From Bacilli bacterium (GTDB lineage: Bacteria; Bacillota_I; Bacilli_A; RF39; UBA660): DNA of 21,861 nucleotides. The notes under the pieces are model-generated. The model made no database searches. It was given only the letters and a program-made list of their open reading frames with translations, and was not told where the DNA came from. Position numbers and translations under genes: made by a program. This document shows positions 14,721 to 21,861 of the stretch, one piece after another (the stretch's first letter is position 1; each line of letters begins with the position of its first letter). Location: NCBI GenBank assembly GCA_900769635.1, contig CAAGHJ010000047.1, forward strand, positions 1 to 21,861, written 5' to 3'.

Positions 14721-15774
14721 AACTAATGACAAAGTAACTGAATACATAAACAAAGAAATTGAAATAACCGATTTCACTTACAAATGGAATCTATATTTTT
14801 ACACAATTCTCAAAACTCTCATACAAACACATTTAACTGAAATGCAATTAATTAAATTGCAAACAATAGTACTAAAAAACAAAGAAATCTATGATGCAAA
14901 TGAAATACAAGAATTTTTATTAAACGCAGGAATAGTTAAAGAAAATACAAAAAAATATGAAGGCTATCAAAACTTAATTAGCTTAATTGACTCCTACAAT
15001 TATAATGCGTGGACAGCGATGATTGACATTGGAATAGACTTGATATTATTTAAAGATTTAATACTAGAAGAAGCCAAAGCTTATGTAATAAATAAGAATA
15101 AAGAAATTGAAAAAAATATTGACGATAAATTAAGCCTCGCTTATGATACATCAAGATTATGTATGCCTTATGGTCAAAAAGTAATAAGTGCTCTTTTAGT
15201 ATATACTTTAACTAACATCGAAAGAAAAACCACATTTACTATGAGTACAAGCAACAAAAGTGTTAAAGAAATTCATCATAAATTAAAATATATAGCTGAT
15301 AATTATAATATAAATTGTAATAATATTATGCTTTTAATTGTAGACGAAAGTACCAATCAAAGTATAAAATCAGGAGCAGGTGTTGACTATGAAAGCAGAG
15401 TACAAGAGATGCTTAATGGAAAAGTAAATAAATTAAAGGAACACACCCACGATAGTAATTTAAGTGCTATGGAATATGACTATACTTTTGAACTAAAAAA
15501 TAAAAAATTTGGAGTTAGTGCCAAAAGGACTTTAAGAGAAAGATATAAACAAAATCACGAGGATATAGAGATATTAGATGTTGATTATGTATTGCTATTT
15601 ACATTAGGTACTGATTTAAATGAAGATAAAGTAAAATCTATTCTTCAAAAAAATGGAATATACGTAGTAGTAGCTAGTGAATTATATGAAATGAGAGATT
15701 ATTTAAATAATAACGAACGAGTAATTTCTTCTAAGGATTTAACTAAAAGCAAACTAGAAAGCATCATAAAATAA
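14707..15774 (+). CDS. Probable type II restriction endonuclease
   Basis: The protein has 355 residues. Its position directly after, and overlapping, the methyltransferase is the main evidence. The sequence supports a PD-(D/E)XK nuclease: a helix with VDYESRVQEML (Glu229), EYDYTFELKN with Asp258, and the strand GVSAKRTLRERYKQ with Lys273, matching the pattern D, then S/E-x-K, then TLRER-(W/Y)-KQ seen in several type II enzymes. The N-terminal half is helical with no recognised domain and probably helps DNA recognition. It would cleave unmethylated copies of the site modified by the partner. The specific family is not identified. It is AT-rich, in step with the methyltransferase, and ends in a strong terminator. 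Confidence 0.8.
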   Translation: MNLTKTNDKVTEYINKEIEITDFTYKWNLYFYTILKTLIQTHLTEMQLIKLQTIVLKNKEIYDANEIQEFLLNAGIVKENTKKYEGYQNLISLIDSYNYNAWTAMIDIGIDLILFKDLILEEAKAYVINKNKEIEKNIDDKLSLAYDTSRLCMPYGQKVISALLVYTLTNIERKTTFTMSTSNKSVKEIHHKLKYIADNYNINCNNIMLLIVDESTNQSIKSGAGVDYESRVQEMLNGKVNKLKEHTHDSNLSAMEYDYTFELKNKKFGVSAKRTLRERYKQNHEDIEILDVDYVLLFTLGTDLNEDKVKSILQKNGIYVVVASELYEMRDYLNNNERVISSKDLTKSKLESIIK

Positions 15775-15803
15775 GTACTAAATTTATCGGTACTTATTTT
15801 TTT
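15770..15803 (+). terminator. Terminator of the restriction-modification operon
   Basis: AATAAGTAC (15770-15778) pairs with GTACTTATT (15790-15798) around an 11-base loop and runs into T residues to 15803. The stem begins at the stop codon of the nuclease gene. Confidence 0.8.
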
Positions 15804-15919
15804 ACTACCAACAGTTTTTGAAAAAACATAATACTTTAATTAAACTTCTAATACTTCACCTGTTGCATATATCTTTTTAACAAAAATTCATTTCATCACA
15901 TTTTTCCGTATATTTCAAT

Positions 15920-15972
15920 ATGTAAAAATCACATTTTCCCTTTTTCCGAAAATTTTTTTAACTTTTTACATA
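15920..15972. repeat. Inverted repeat, 11-bp arms
   Basis: ATATGTAAAAA (about 15920-15930) and TTTTTACATAT (about 15962-15972) are exact reverse complements flanking an A/T-rich loop. A related direct repeat, TCACATTTTTCCG (about 15896-15909) and a longer version at 15931-15953, lies alongside. It follows the 45-aa peptide gene on the minus strand and could end its transcript, though no classic T-run is present. The rest of 15804-15985 shows no gene. Confidence 0.4.
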
Positions 15973-15985
15973 TAAAAGAAAAGAC

Positions 15986-16123
15986 CTACAAAATCTTTCC
16001 ATTAATAATCATAGCTATCATTACAATTAAGCAAACAATTATAAGTATCCTAATTGTAACATCTAGTACAAGCAAAATCTTTTCTCTTAACTCATTTGTA
16101 TCCCTAGGCACCATTGGATCCAT
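15986..16123 (-). CDS. Small single-helix membrane protein (45 aa)
   Basis: This is a short gene of 46 codons including stop. The peptide starts MDPMVPRDTNELREKILLV, continues with a hydrophobic helix (about 25-40, RILIIVCLIVMIAMII) and ends NGKIL. A charged amphipathic N-terminal part before one membrane helix is the form of many small membrane regulators. An AAAGGAGG ribosome site lies 11 bases upstream (slightly far), and a near-consensus promoter lies 60 bases further out, so expression is likely. It is a single-gene unit between the xseB end and the restriction island. I do not recognise a family. It shows no toxin-specific motif. Confidence 0.6.
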   Translation of the reverse strand: MDPMVPRDTNELREKILLVLDVTIRILIIVCLIVMIAMIINGKIL

Positions 16124-16186
16124 CAAAACAATTTCCTCCTTTACTACTCCCCATCTTGTCAATCTATATAATGCACTACATTTATA

Positions 16187-16215
16187 ATTATACTACCATT
16201 CTCTTTTAAAGTCAA
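16187..16215 (-). promoter_or_regulatory. Near-consensus promoter of the 45-aa membrane protein
   Basis: On the minus strand TTGACT (16215-16210) and TATAAT (16192-16187) are separated by exactly 17 bp. The start would be near 16180, about 57 bases before the ATG at 16123. It is one of the best promoter matches in the window. Confidence 0.75.
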
Positions 16216-16252
16216 TACATAAAATGCACATTATAATAAAAAAATAAAGATA

Positions 16253-16477
16253 TTACTCTTTACTTTCATCTACACTAAAATTCTCTAGTTCACCATTCTC
16301 CGATAAAATCTTATTAACGCTCTCACTCACCTCATTAAGCTTATCACTGCATCCCTTAGCAATTTTCATAGCCTCCGTGTACTTATTAATAGCATCATCA
16401 AGACTAACATCCCCACTTTCAAGTTCCTTAACAATCCCCTCTAAATTCTTAATATTCTCTTCAAAACTACCTTTCAT
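16253..16477 (-). CDS. xseB: Exodeoxyribonuclease VII small subunit
   Basis: XseB pairs with XseA to form exonuclease VII, which degrades single-stranded DNA from either end to short oligonucleotides. The protein has 74 residues, the usual size. It has the family signature FEENIKNLEGIVKELESGD, then VSLDDAINKYTEAMKIAKGC, two helices forming a coiled-coil hairpin. It starts three bases after the xseA stop. A weak hairpin (TAAAG/CTTTA) with a T7 run overlaps its stop codon and may terminate the operon. Confidence 0.95.
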   Translation of the reverse strand: MKGSFEENIKNLEGIVKELESGDVSLDDAINKYTEAMKIAKGCSDKLNEVSESVNKILSENGELENFSVDESKE

Positions 16478-16480
16478 ATT

Positions 16481-17743
16481 CTATTCCACCTCTATTTCTA
16501 TAACTTTACTTTTTACAACTCCATTTTTAAATTGCACATCAATTTCACTATCTCTTTTAACCGCACTAGCATCAGAGATAACTTTCCCATCCATTTTTAC
16601 AATGGAGTATCCCCTTTTTAGTGTATTAAGTGGATTTAAAACCTCAAGCTTATTAATCATATTCTCTAAGCCAATTCTCTTATACTTAAAAATCGTCTCC
16701 GGATTACTCAAAATATAACTACTAACCGATTTAAAAAGCCTTACCCTATTAATCTCCACAATACTATTCATACTATTATTAAGCCTATCAATAAGATTAT
16801 CCAAATTCTGTTCCTTTATCTCATAAATGTAACTTGGTTTTACCAAAACATAACTATTCCGTAAATTATTAATCTCTTTTCTCTTCTGGGAAAGTAAGTT
16901 CAAAATAAATGACCCCAGTTTCCCCCTCATATTATCTAGGTAACTCATAACTTCCACTTTATTAGGCACTGCAAGTTCTGCTGCCGCCGTAGGTGTCGGA
17001 GCCCTTAGATCCGCTACAAAGTCAGCTATCGTAAAATCAATCTCGTGTCCAACTGCACTAATAGTCGGAACCCGCGAATTATAAATAGCCCTTGCCACTA
17101 TCTCTTCATTAAAGGCCCATAAATCCTCAATACTTCCGCCTCCACGGCCAACAATCAAAACATCAATATCAAAACTATTAGCAATTTCTATCTTCCTTGC
17201 AATATCTTCCTTTGCACCAGTGCCCTGTACTAAAGCCGGAAACAAAATCGTCTCACATAACGGAAATCTCCTCTTAATAGTCGTCAAAATATCCCTAATA
17301 GCAGCCCCCGTAGGTGCCGTAATAATCCCAACCCTTTTCGGAATTTTCGGAATAGGCCTCTTTTTATCAAAAAGCCCCTCTTTACTAAGTTTCTCCTTAA
17401 GTTGTTCAAAGGCCACATACAAGTTACCAAGCCCATCCTCATCCATATCACTAACATATATCTGATAACTACCACTAGAAGGATAAACACTAATCTTACC
17501 CCTAACCAAAACCCGCATCCCATCACTAGGCCTAAATTTAAGATTCTTCGTACTACTCGCAAACATCACCGCATTAATCCTTGACTCCTCATCCTTCAAA
17601 GTAAAATAATAATGGCCCCTCGTATGCGGTTTAAAATTCGAAATCTCCCCCTTCAAATAAATGTCCTGCAAATAAATATCCTCGTCAAATTTAAACTTAA
17701 GATAACGATTGAGAGCACTAATCGTAATATAATTTTTGTCCAC
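16481..17743 (-). CDS. xseA: Exodeoxyribonuclease VII large subunit
   Basis: XseA is the catalytic subunit of exonuclease VII. The protein has 420 residues, within the usual range. An N-terminal OB-fold (about 1-100, KGEISNFKPHTRGHYYFTL) binds DNA. The catalytic domain follows with VGIITAPTGAAIRDILTTI, IVGRGGGSIEDLWAFNEE and SAVGHEIDFTIADFVAD, the family's conserved blocks. A long helical region (about 260-370) and the closing GYSIV segment complete it. The start codon is GTG at 17743 with AAGGAG about eight bases upstream; no in-frame ATG is nearby. It lies between nusB and xseB in the same direction. Confidence 0.96.
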   Translation of the reverse strand: MDKNYITISALNRYLKFKFDEDIYLQDIYLKGEISNFKPHTRGHYYFTLKDEESRINAVMFASSTKNLKFRPSDGMRVLVRGKISVYPSSGSYQIYVSDMDEDGLGNLYVAFEQLKEKLSKEGLFDKKRPIPKIPKRVGIITAPTGAAIRDILTTIKRRFPLCETILFPALVQGTGAKEDIARKIEIANSFDIDVLIVGRGGGSIEDLWAFNEEIVARAIYNSRVPTISAVGHEIDFTIADFVADLRAPTPTAAAELAVPNKVEVMSYLDNMRGKLGSFILNLLSQKRKEINNLRNSYVLVKPSYIYEIKEQNLDNLIDRLNNSMNSIVEINRVRLFKSVSSYILSNPETIFKYKRIGLENMINKLEVLNPLNTLKRGYSIVKMDGKVISDASAVKRDSEIDVQFKNGVVKSKVIEIEVE

Positions 17744-17792
17744 TACATCTCTCCTTTCTATCCCTTTTAAAGTTTGGCCCTACAGGTTCCCT

Positions 17793-18200
17793 CTACATAT
17801 GATCCTTGTTATGATAAACCTTATCCAAAACCCCATTAATCATAGATACAACCTTCTCATCCGAGTACTTCTTAGCAAGTTCAATAGCCCCATCAATAGC
17901 TACCAAATCAGGAGTATCCATATTAAGAAGTTCATAAACCCCCATTCTAAGAATGGCCCTGTCCGTAAAACCAAGCCTATCCATAGTCCAGCCCTCTAAA
18001 TAACCATTACAAATCCTATCTAAGTACTGAACATTATCCGTAACACCATCCACAATATCCCGAACAAATTTACTATCCTCAGTAATATGTTCCCTAATAA
18101 TATCTTCCATATTATAATCAATACTATTATTTTTATATAATTCAATCTGATATAAAATAGTCATAATCTTATATCTAAGTTCTTTTCTCTTCTCTTTCAT
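17793..18200 (-). CDS. nusB: Transcription antitermination factor NusB
   Basis: NusB binds boxA RNA with S10 (NusE) and promotes rRNA antitermination. The protein has 135 residues from the chosen start, a typical length. It shows the all-helical NusB pattern: RKELRYKIMTILYQIEL at the start, then FVRDIVDGVTDN, DRLGFTDRAILRMGVYELL and VAIDGAIELAKKYSDEKV, ending NGVLDKV. The ATG at 18200 is preceded by GGAAGG five bases away; an upstream ATG at 18230 has no ribosome site. The nusB-xseA-xseB order is common in Bacillota. Confidence 0.95.
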   Translation of the reverse strand: MKEKRKELRYKIMTILYQIELYKNNSIDYNMEDIIREHITEDSKFVRDIVDGVTDNVQYLDRICNGYLEGWTMDRLGFTDRAILRMGVYELLNMDTPDLVAIDGAIELAKKYSDEKVVSMINGVLDKVYHNKDHM

Positions 18201-18304
18201 ATCATATCTTCCTTCCACGAAGACTATCATATCATAAAATAAAACATTTTAAAAGCCCATTACGACTATTTTCACAAAAATTTTCATATACTTTAACGAT
18301 AATT

Positions 18305-19591
18305 ATGAAAAACACATTTTTAAAATCAGCCGTAATCCTCTTAATAGGAGGACTAATAACAAAAATACTCGCAATGATAATAAAAATATGCCTAACAAGA
18401 AGTATTGGCGATGAAGGAATAAGCCTCTATATGCTCATCTTACCTACATTTAATCTATTTATAACCCTATCAACCCTTTCCCTAACAACCGGAACCTCGA
18501 AAATAATAAGTGAAGGAAAAAAACGAAGCAAAAACATCATCCTAACAATGCTCCCCCTAACCATCTTCTATAACCTGATACTAATGCTAGTGGTAATCAT
18601 CCTTGCCCATCCCATAAGTACCATTCTCCTCAAAAACGAGAGCACCTATTACCCCCTAATGGCAATCAGTCTGACACTTCCCTTTATCTGCCTGTCAAAC
18701 CTACTTCGTGGTTATTTTTTTGGCAAAGAAAATATGCTACCGCAGGTCTTATCAAATACATTAGAACAGATAGTTAGACTCATTCTCACTATATATTTTA
18801 TACCTAACCTCCTCAAATACTCCCTAACCATAGCCATAACAGGAGTTGTCCTAATAAATATCATAAGTGAACTATCATCCGTAATACTACTAATAATATT
18901 TATGCCCAAAACAAACATATCCCTAAATGACTTTAAACCAAATAAAAAAATAATAAAAGATGTCCTAGATATAAGCCTGCCCACAACCAGTAGTAGACTA
19001 ATCGGATCCCTTGCCTACTTCTTTGAACCAATAATCATAACATATACACTATTAAATGCCGGTTATAGCAGTCAGTATATCACTTTAGAATATGGAGTAG
19101 TTAACGGTTATGTATACCCCCTTTTACTTCTACCATCCTTCTTTAGCACAGCCGTAAGTAATGCCCTTCTCCCCGTAATATCAAACGCTTATAGTAAAGG
19201 AAATATCAAAAGAGCTAGACAAAAAAACAAAGAAGCAGTATTAATCTGCCTCTTAATAGGTATTCCCATATCCATATTATTTATGACCTTTCCAACCTTC
19301 TTCTTAAAAGCAATATTTAACACAAACCTAGGAGCAAACTACATAATATTAGCATCACCCCTCTTCATTTTCCACTATATCCAGTCACCCCTTACCATAA
19401 CATTAGGAGCCATTAATAAAGCAAAAGTTGCTATGCGAGGTACACTATACGGATGCATAATAAAATTAATACTACTAGCCCTACTCTGTTACCTAAAACT
19501 AGGAATGTGGTCCCTAATAATTGCAAGTTCTGTAAATATAATATTCGTAACATTTCATCACCTATACTATACCCATAAATACCTAAAATAA
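18305..19591 (+). CDS. MurJ/SpoVB-type polysaccharide flippase (MOP superfamily)
   Basis: The protein has 428 residues made almost entirely of about 12 membrane helices. Family features seen are the start LKSAVILLIGGLITKILAM, the N-terminal charged helix end RSIGDEGISLYML, the TTGTSKIISEGKK loop, LRGYFFGKENM and, in the second half, the LLPVISNAYSKGN loop. Members move lipid II or other lipid-linked sugars across the membrane. It is shorter than B. subtilis SpoVB or MurJ homologues (over 500 aa), so the last helices are fewer. It is divergent from nusB and has no clear Shine-Dalgarno before the ATG at 18305. The coding strand is very C-rich, opposite to the minus-strand genes, in line with a lagging-strand position. 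Confidence 0.85.
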   Translation: MKNTFLKSAVILLIGGLITKILAMIIKICLTRSIGDEGISLYMLILPTFNLFITLSTLSLTTGTSKIISEGKKRSKNIILTMLPLTIFYNLILMLVVIILAHPISTILLKNESTYYPLMAISLTLPFICLSNLLRGYFFGKENMLPQVLSNTLEQIVRLILTIYFIPNLLKYSLTIAITGVVLINIISELSSVILLIIFMPKTNISLNDFKPNKKIIKDVLDISLPTTSSRLIGSLAYFFEPIIITYTLLNAGYSSQYITLEYGVVNGYVYPLLLLPSFFSTAVSNALLPVISNAYSKGNIKRARQKNKEAVLICLLIGIPISILFMTFPTFFLKAIFNTNLGANYIILASPLFIFHYIQSPLTITLGAINKAKVAMRGTLYGCIIKLILLALLCYLKLGMWSLIIASSVNIIFVTFHHLYYTHKYLK

Positions 19592-20050
19592 CTACTTAGT
19601 AAGTACCCTTACTTTATGTATAGCAGAAACTGCATCCCTTTTTGTGCAGTTTTTAAGTTTCTGCACCTCTTTTTTTACAGTTTTCTTTCTATCTAACAAA
19701 TACTTTTCATACAAATGAGCATCACTATTATTACTAAAAGATATCATATCAATATTAGTATCCATTAACCTATTAAGACTATTAATAAACATAACCATAG
19801 CCCTATCACTAAAACCCTTAAAGCATACAAAATCACTATTATTAGAAATAATATCCAAAATCATATCAAAATTATCAATTAAAATATTCCTATCCGTCCA
19901 TTCACCATTTCTCTTAATATCAAGACCCAAGTCACCACCCCTCTTCTTAATAAGGTAGCACTCATCCATTCTATTAATAAAATTATTAGTACCAGCCTTA
20001 AACATCATAAGTTCATTTAAAATAAAAATGTTGTATTTATCTATCATCAT
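19592..20050 (-). CDS. Hypothetical protein beside the flippase gene
   Basis: The protein has 152 residues and an unknown family. It has no membrane helix or signal peptide. The N-terminal and middle parts look like an alpha/beta fold (KYNIFILNELMMFKAG, then ILIDNFDMILDIISNNSDFVCF), and the C-terminus is basic and helical (LDRKKTVKKEVQKLKNCTK, then RDAVSAIHKVRVLTK), which could bind nucleic acid. It ends exactly at the base after the flippase stop, so the two genes converge with no gap. Two ATG codons in tandem begin it, after GGTAGG; an in-frame stop just upstream limits the start. The IS607 element lies directly upstream and may have removed its original promoter. Confidence 0.6.
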   Translation of the reverse strand: MMIDKYNIFILNELMMFKAGTNNFINRMDECYLIKKRGGDLGLDIKRNGEWTDRNILIDNFDMILDIISNNSDFVCFKGFSDRAMVMFINSLNRLMDTNIDMISFSNNSDAHLYEKYLLDRKKTVKKEVQKLKNCTKRDAVSAIHKVRVLTK

Positions 20051-20094
20051 TACCTACCGTTGCCAAAAATCTATAAATATCTACAAATTTTGTT

Positions 20095-20224
20095 TAATTC
20101 CCTGTTCTACGAGTCCAATTTTGAAAACTATAAATAGTAATCTACTTTCGTTTGATATAACTCTCCGAGGGCGTAAATTCGGATACAACGCATCCTACAT
20201 ATCAGCATTATCTTGTTCGTAATA
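20095..20224 (-). ncRNA. Candidate omega-RNA (reRNA) scaffold at the IS607 right end
   Basis: TnpB proteins use a guide RNA whose scaffold spans the end of tnpB and the adjacent element end. Downstream of the tnpB stop the minus strand shows a GGATGCGTTGTATCC hairpin and then GAATTTACGCCCTCGGAG, a layout like known IS605/IS607 scaffolds. The exact element end and guide boundary are not resolved. No other gene lies between 20051 and 20224. Confidence 0.45.
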
Positions 20225-21340
20225 CTATGCTGATTTATACTTAGAAAGATTGATACTAGCATTTAAATCTCTATCAATGTTAAGACCACAGCTACACTTG
20301 TAAACTCTATCTTTAAGTTTTAAGTCTTTTTTTATCTTCCCACATTGACTACAAGACTTCGATGATGGATAAAATCTATCTGCTACGACAAACTTAATTC
20401 CTCTAAAATTACACTTGTATTCAAGTTGCCTTCTAAATTCAGAGAATCCTTGTTTTCTTATAGCATCAGATAAATGTTTATTTTTCATCATATCAGAAAC
20501 TGCTAAATCTTCTATTACAACTCTGTATGGTTTGGTTTTCACTATATTAGTTGTAGTTTGATGAAGATAATTATTTCTAATATTAGCTAATCTTCTGTGT
20601 ACTTGCTGTATCTGTTTTTCAAGTTTTATAATATTTTTAGTTTTGACATACTCCTTTCCTTTTTTATTTTTCTCATATTTTCTACTTACTTGTTTTTGTA
20701 GTCTTTTTAATCTTTTTTCGATTTTTCTGACCATATAAGTTTTATTTATATTTTTATAAACTGTACCGTCAGAACATATTGCTAAGTCTTTAAGACCCAA
20801 ATCTATTCCTAACGATATATCTGTTAATTCTTCTTGGTTTTCCTCTTGCTCTATACCTACTGAAATATACCAATACTTATTATCATAGCTTATCCTTGGA
20901 TTACTATATTTGACTCCAATAGGTAGTTGCTCATTAGTTTTAATCCAACCTATTTTTTCGATATTGACTAATTTGTTATCTTTAACTTTAAGTTTTACAT
21001 TATCGTTATAAAAAGACTTTTTACTTCTTTTCTTAGTCTTAAATCTTGGCTTATCTGATAATCCTTTAAAAAATCTTTTGTATGCATCACAGGCATCTTT
21101 TACAGCTTGTTTCGCGATATTATTAGATACTTCATTTAACCAACTTAATTCATTCTTTTTTAGTTGAGTTATTTCTTTTCTAAGAACACCATCAGATATA
21201 AATTTACCACCATTTTTATAATTTTCTTCTTGCTTCGCAAGTGTCCAATTATATATAAATCTTGCGGTACCTACTGATTGCCATAGTTTTTGCTCTTGTG
21301 TTTCACTGGGATATAACCTAACTTTCTTCGCAAGTATCAT
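20225..21340 (-). CDS. tnpB: RNA-guided endonuclease TnpB
   Basis: TnpB is the transposon-encoded, RNA-guided nuclease ancestral to Cas12; it cuts DNA beside a short motif and helps keep the element in place. The protein has 371 residues, about full length. The N-terminal part is KVRLYPSETQEQKLWQSVG (6-24) with the helix ARFIYNWTL. The RuvC-like sites are all present: Asp180 in GIDLGLKDLA, Glu277 in IEDLAVSDM and Asp356/Asp358 in NIDRDLNAS. A zinc finger has Cys330, Cys333, Cys349 and Cys351. It therefore looks catalytically intact. It overlaps the recombinase gene by 23 bases, typical of IS607 elements, and its ATG has AGAGG directly in front, so coupling to tnpA is likely. Confidence 0.95.
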   Translation of the reverse strand: MILAKKVRLYPSETQEQKLWQSVGTARFIYNWTLAKQEENYKNGGKFISDGVLRKEITQLKKNELSWLNEVSNNIAKQAVKDACDAYKRFFKGLSDKPRFKTKKRSKKSFYNDNVKLKVKDNKLVNIEKIGWIKTNEQLPIGVKYSNPRISYDNKYWYISVGIEQEENQEELTDISLGIDLGLKDLAICSDGTVYKNINKTYMVRKIEKRLKRLQKQVSRKYEKNKKGKEYVKTKNIIKLEKQIQQVHRRLANIRNNYLHQTTTNIVKTKPYRVVIEDLAVSDMMKNKHLSDAIRKQGFSEFRRQLEYKCNFRGIKFVVADRFYPSSKSCSQCGKIKKDLKLKDRVYKCSCGLNIDRDLNASINLSKYKSA

Positions 21341-21861
21341 CCTCTATCAACTCCTTAATCATTTTCTTAGCTTTATTAGCTCTTTTACCTTGAAACCTAC
21401 AGCTAAACACAGTAACTATTTGAATTAAATCTTCGACTAACTCTTGTTCTTCTGTTCTCTCGGTACTATCTATAATCTCAATAGTAGTTCCATACTTATC
21501 ACAAAGATTTTCTATTAACTCATATCCGAATCTAATTAATCTATCTTTATAAAGGACTACTATTTTATCTACTTCTGAATTAGTAATCTTATCTATCAAT
21601 TGATTTAATCCTTTTTTATTGTAGTTTATTCCACTTCCAATATCAGAAATAATCTCGAATTGATAACCTTTTGCATACATATATGTTTTTACATTTTCAA
21701 TCTGTCTTTCAAGGTCATCTTTTTGCTTATGAGAACTAACTCTACAGTAACCGATAGTTTTCTTGTTTAGTTTATCTTTCGATTTTAAACCTAAAAAATG
21801 ATTAAGTTGTTCTTGGGAATAATATCTTGTTCCACCTGCCGTTATATGGTGGGGTTTTAAA
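21318..21861 (-). CDS. tnpA: IS607-type serine recombinase (TnpA), 5' end missing
   Basis: The gene runs off the right edge, and the frame stays open to 21861 well beyond the first in-window ATG (21680). What is visible, about 180 residues, starts in the MerR-like DNA-binding part (LKPHHITAGGTRYYSQEQL), then the serine-resolvase core: IGYCRVSSHKQKDDLERQI with the catalytic serine in the CRVSS motif, SGINYNKKGLNQLID, and VDKIVVLYKDRLIRFGYEL, then EIIDSTE. The C-terminus ends MIKELIEDDTCEES and overlaps tnpB by 23 bases. Unlike large serine integrases, IS607 recombinases have the DNA-binding domain first, as seen here. No frameshift is seen in the visible part. Confidence 0.93.
   Translation of the reverse strand, partial: LKPHHITAGGTRYYSQEQLNHFLGLKSKDKLNKKTIGYCRVSSHKQKDDLERQIENVKTYMYAKGYQFEIISDIGSGINYNKKGLNQLIDKITNSEVDKIVVLYKDRLIRFGYELIENLCDKYGTTIEIIDSTERTEEQELVEDLIQIVTVFSCRFQGKRANKAKKMIKELIEDDTCEES

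Larger units (their letters stand above)
20100..21861 (-). mobile_element. IS607-family insertion sequence (left part cut by the window edge)
   Basis: The element has a serine recombinase with an N-terminal MerR-like segment followed by an overlapping tnpB, the defining IS607 gene order. The 5' end of the recombinase gene and the left terminus lie beyond 21861. The right terminus is placed between 20050 and 20224 by the gene content only; IS607 elements have no inverted repeats and make no long target duplication, so I cannot fix it. Confidence 0.85.

Overview
The window is AT-rich DNA from a Bacillota chromosome. It carries a Gram-positive cell-division cluster (mraZ-rsmH-ftsL-PBP with PASTA domains), rpsB-tsf, xseA-xseB, nusB and a MurJ/SpoVB-type flippase. 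UGA is not needed as a sense codon in any gene, which argues against the Mycoplasma code. An uncultured gut-type member of the Bacilli (Erysipelotrichales or RF39-like) would fit, but this is inference. Most genes are on the minus strand. The plus strand is visibly C-rich and G-poor from about 2.5 to 19.6 kb, so the minus strand is probably the leading strand.

Layout, left to right. At 1-380 there is a tandem hairpin repeat, a strong plus-strand promoter and a probable ~110-nt structured small RNA ending in its own terminator. At 381-2239 there is a two-gene defence-type module, an RloA-like ABC/AAA ATPase followed by an RloB-like Toprim-fold protein. An 18-bp perfect inverted repeat with a TTGACA box in each arm lies behind it. 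At 2550-6357 is the dcw cluster, read leftward, with a good promoter and three MraZ boxes at exact 10-bp spacing before mraZ. It ends in a terminator after the PBP.

At 6391-9235 there is a decayed accessory stretch: a frameshifted gene remnant, a duplicated gene 3' end, a membrane-anchored hypothetical protein, a membrane-anchored HExxH metallopeptidase, a DUF1292 protein and a small acidic protein. The last directly follows a MacB/SalX-type ABC transporter (9258-11516). tsf and rpsB follow (11631-13433); rpsB carries an unusual C-terminal SAP/Rho-N-like tail.

A plus-strand type II restriction-modification island (13782-15774: m5C methyltransferase plus PD-(D/E)XK nuclease) sits between rpsB and an unannotated 45-aa membrane peptide gene with a near-consensus promoter. 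The xseB-xseA-nusB block (16253-18200) and a divergent MurJ/SpoVB-like flippase (18305-19591) come next. A hypothetical gene faces the flippase gene with no gap.

The right end (about 20.1-21.86 kb) is an IS607-family element: a serine recombinase cut by the window edge, overlapping an apparently intact tnpB, with a probable omega-RNA scaffold beyond the tnpB stop. Three independent acquisitions (RloAB-like module, RM pair, IS607) therefore interrupt housekeeping operons. The most novel-looking items are the small RNA beside the RloAB-like pair, the S2 tail, the palindromic promoter and the 45-aa membrane peptide.
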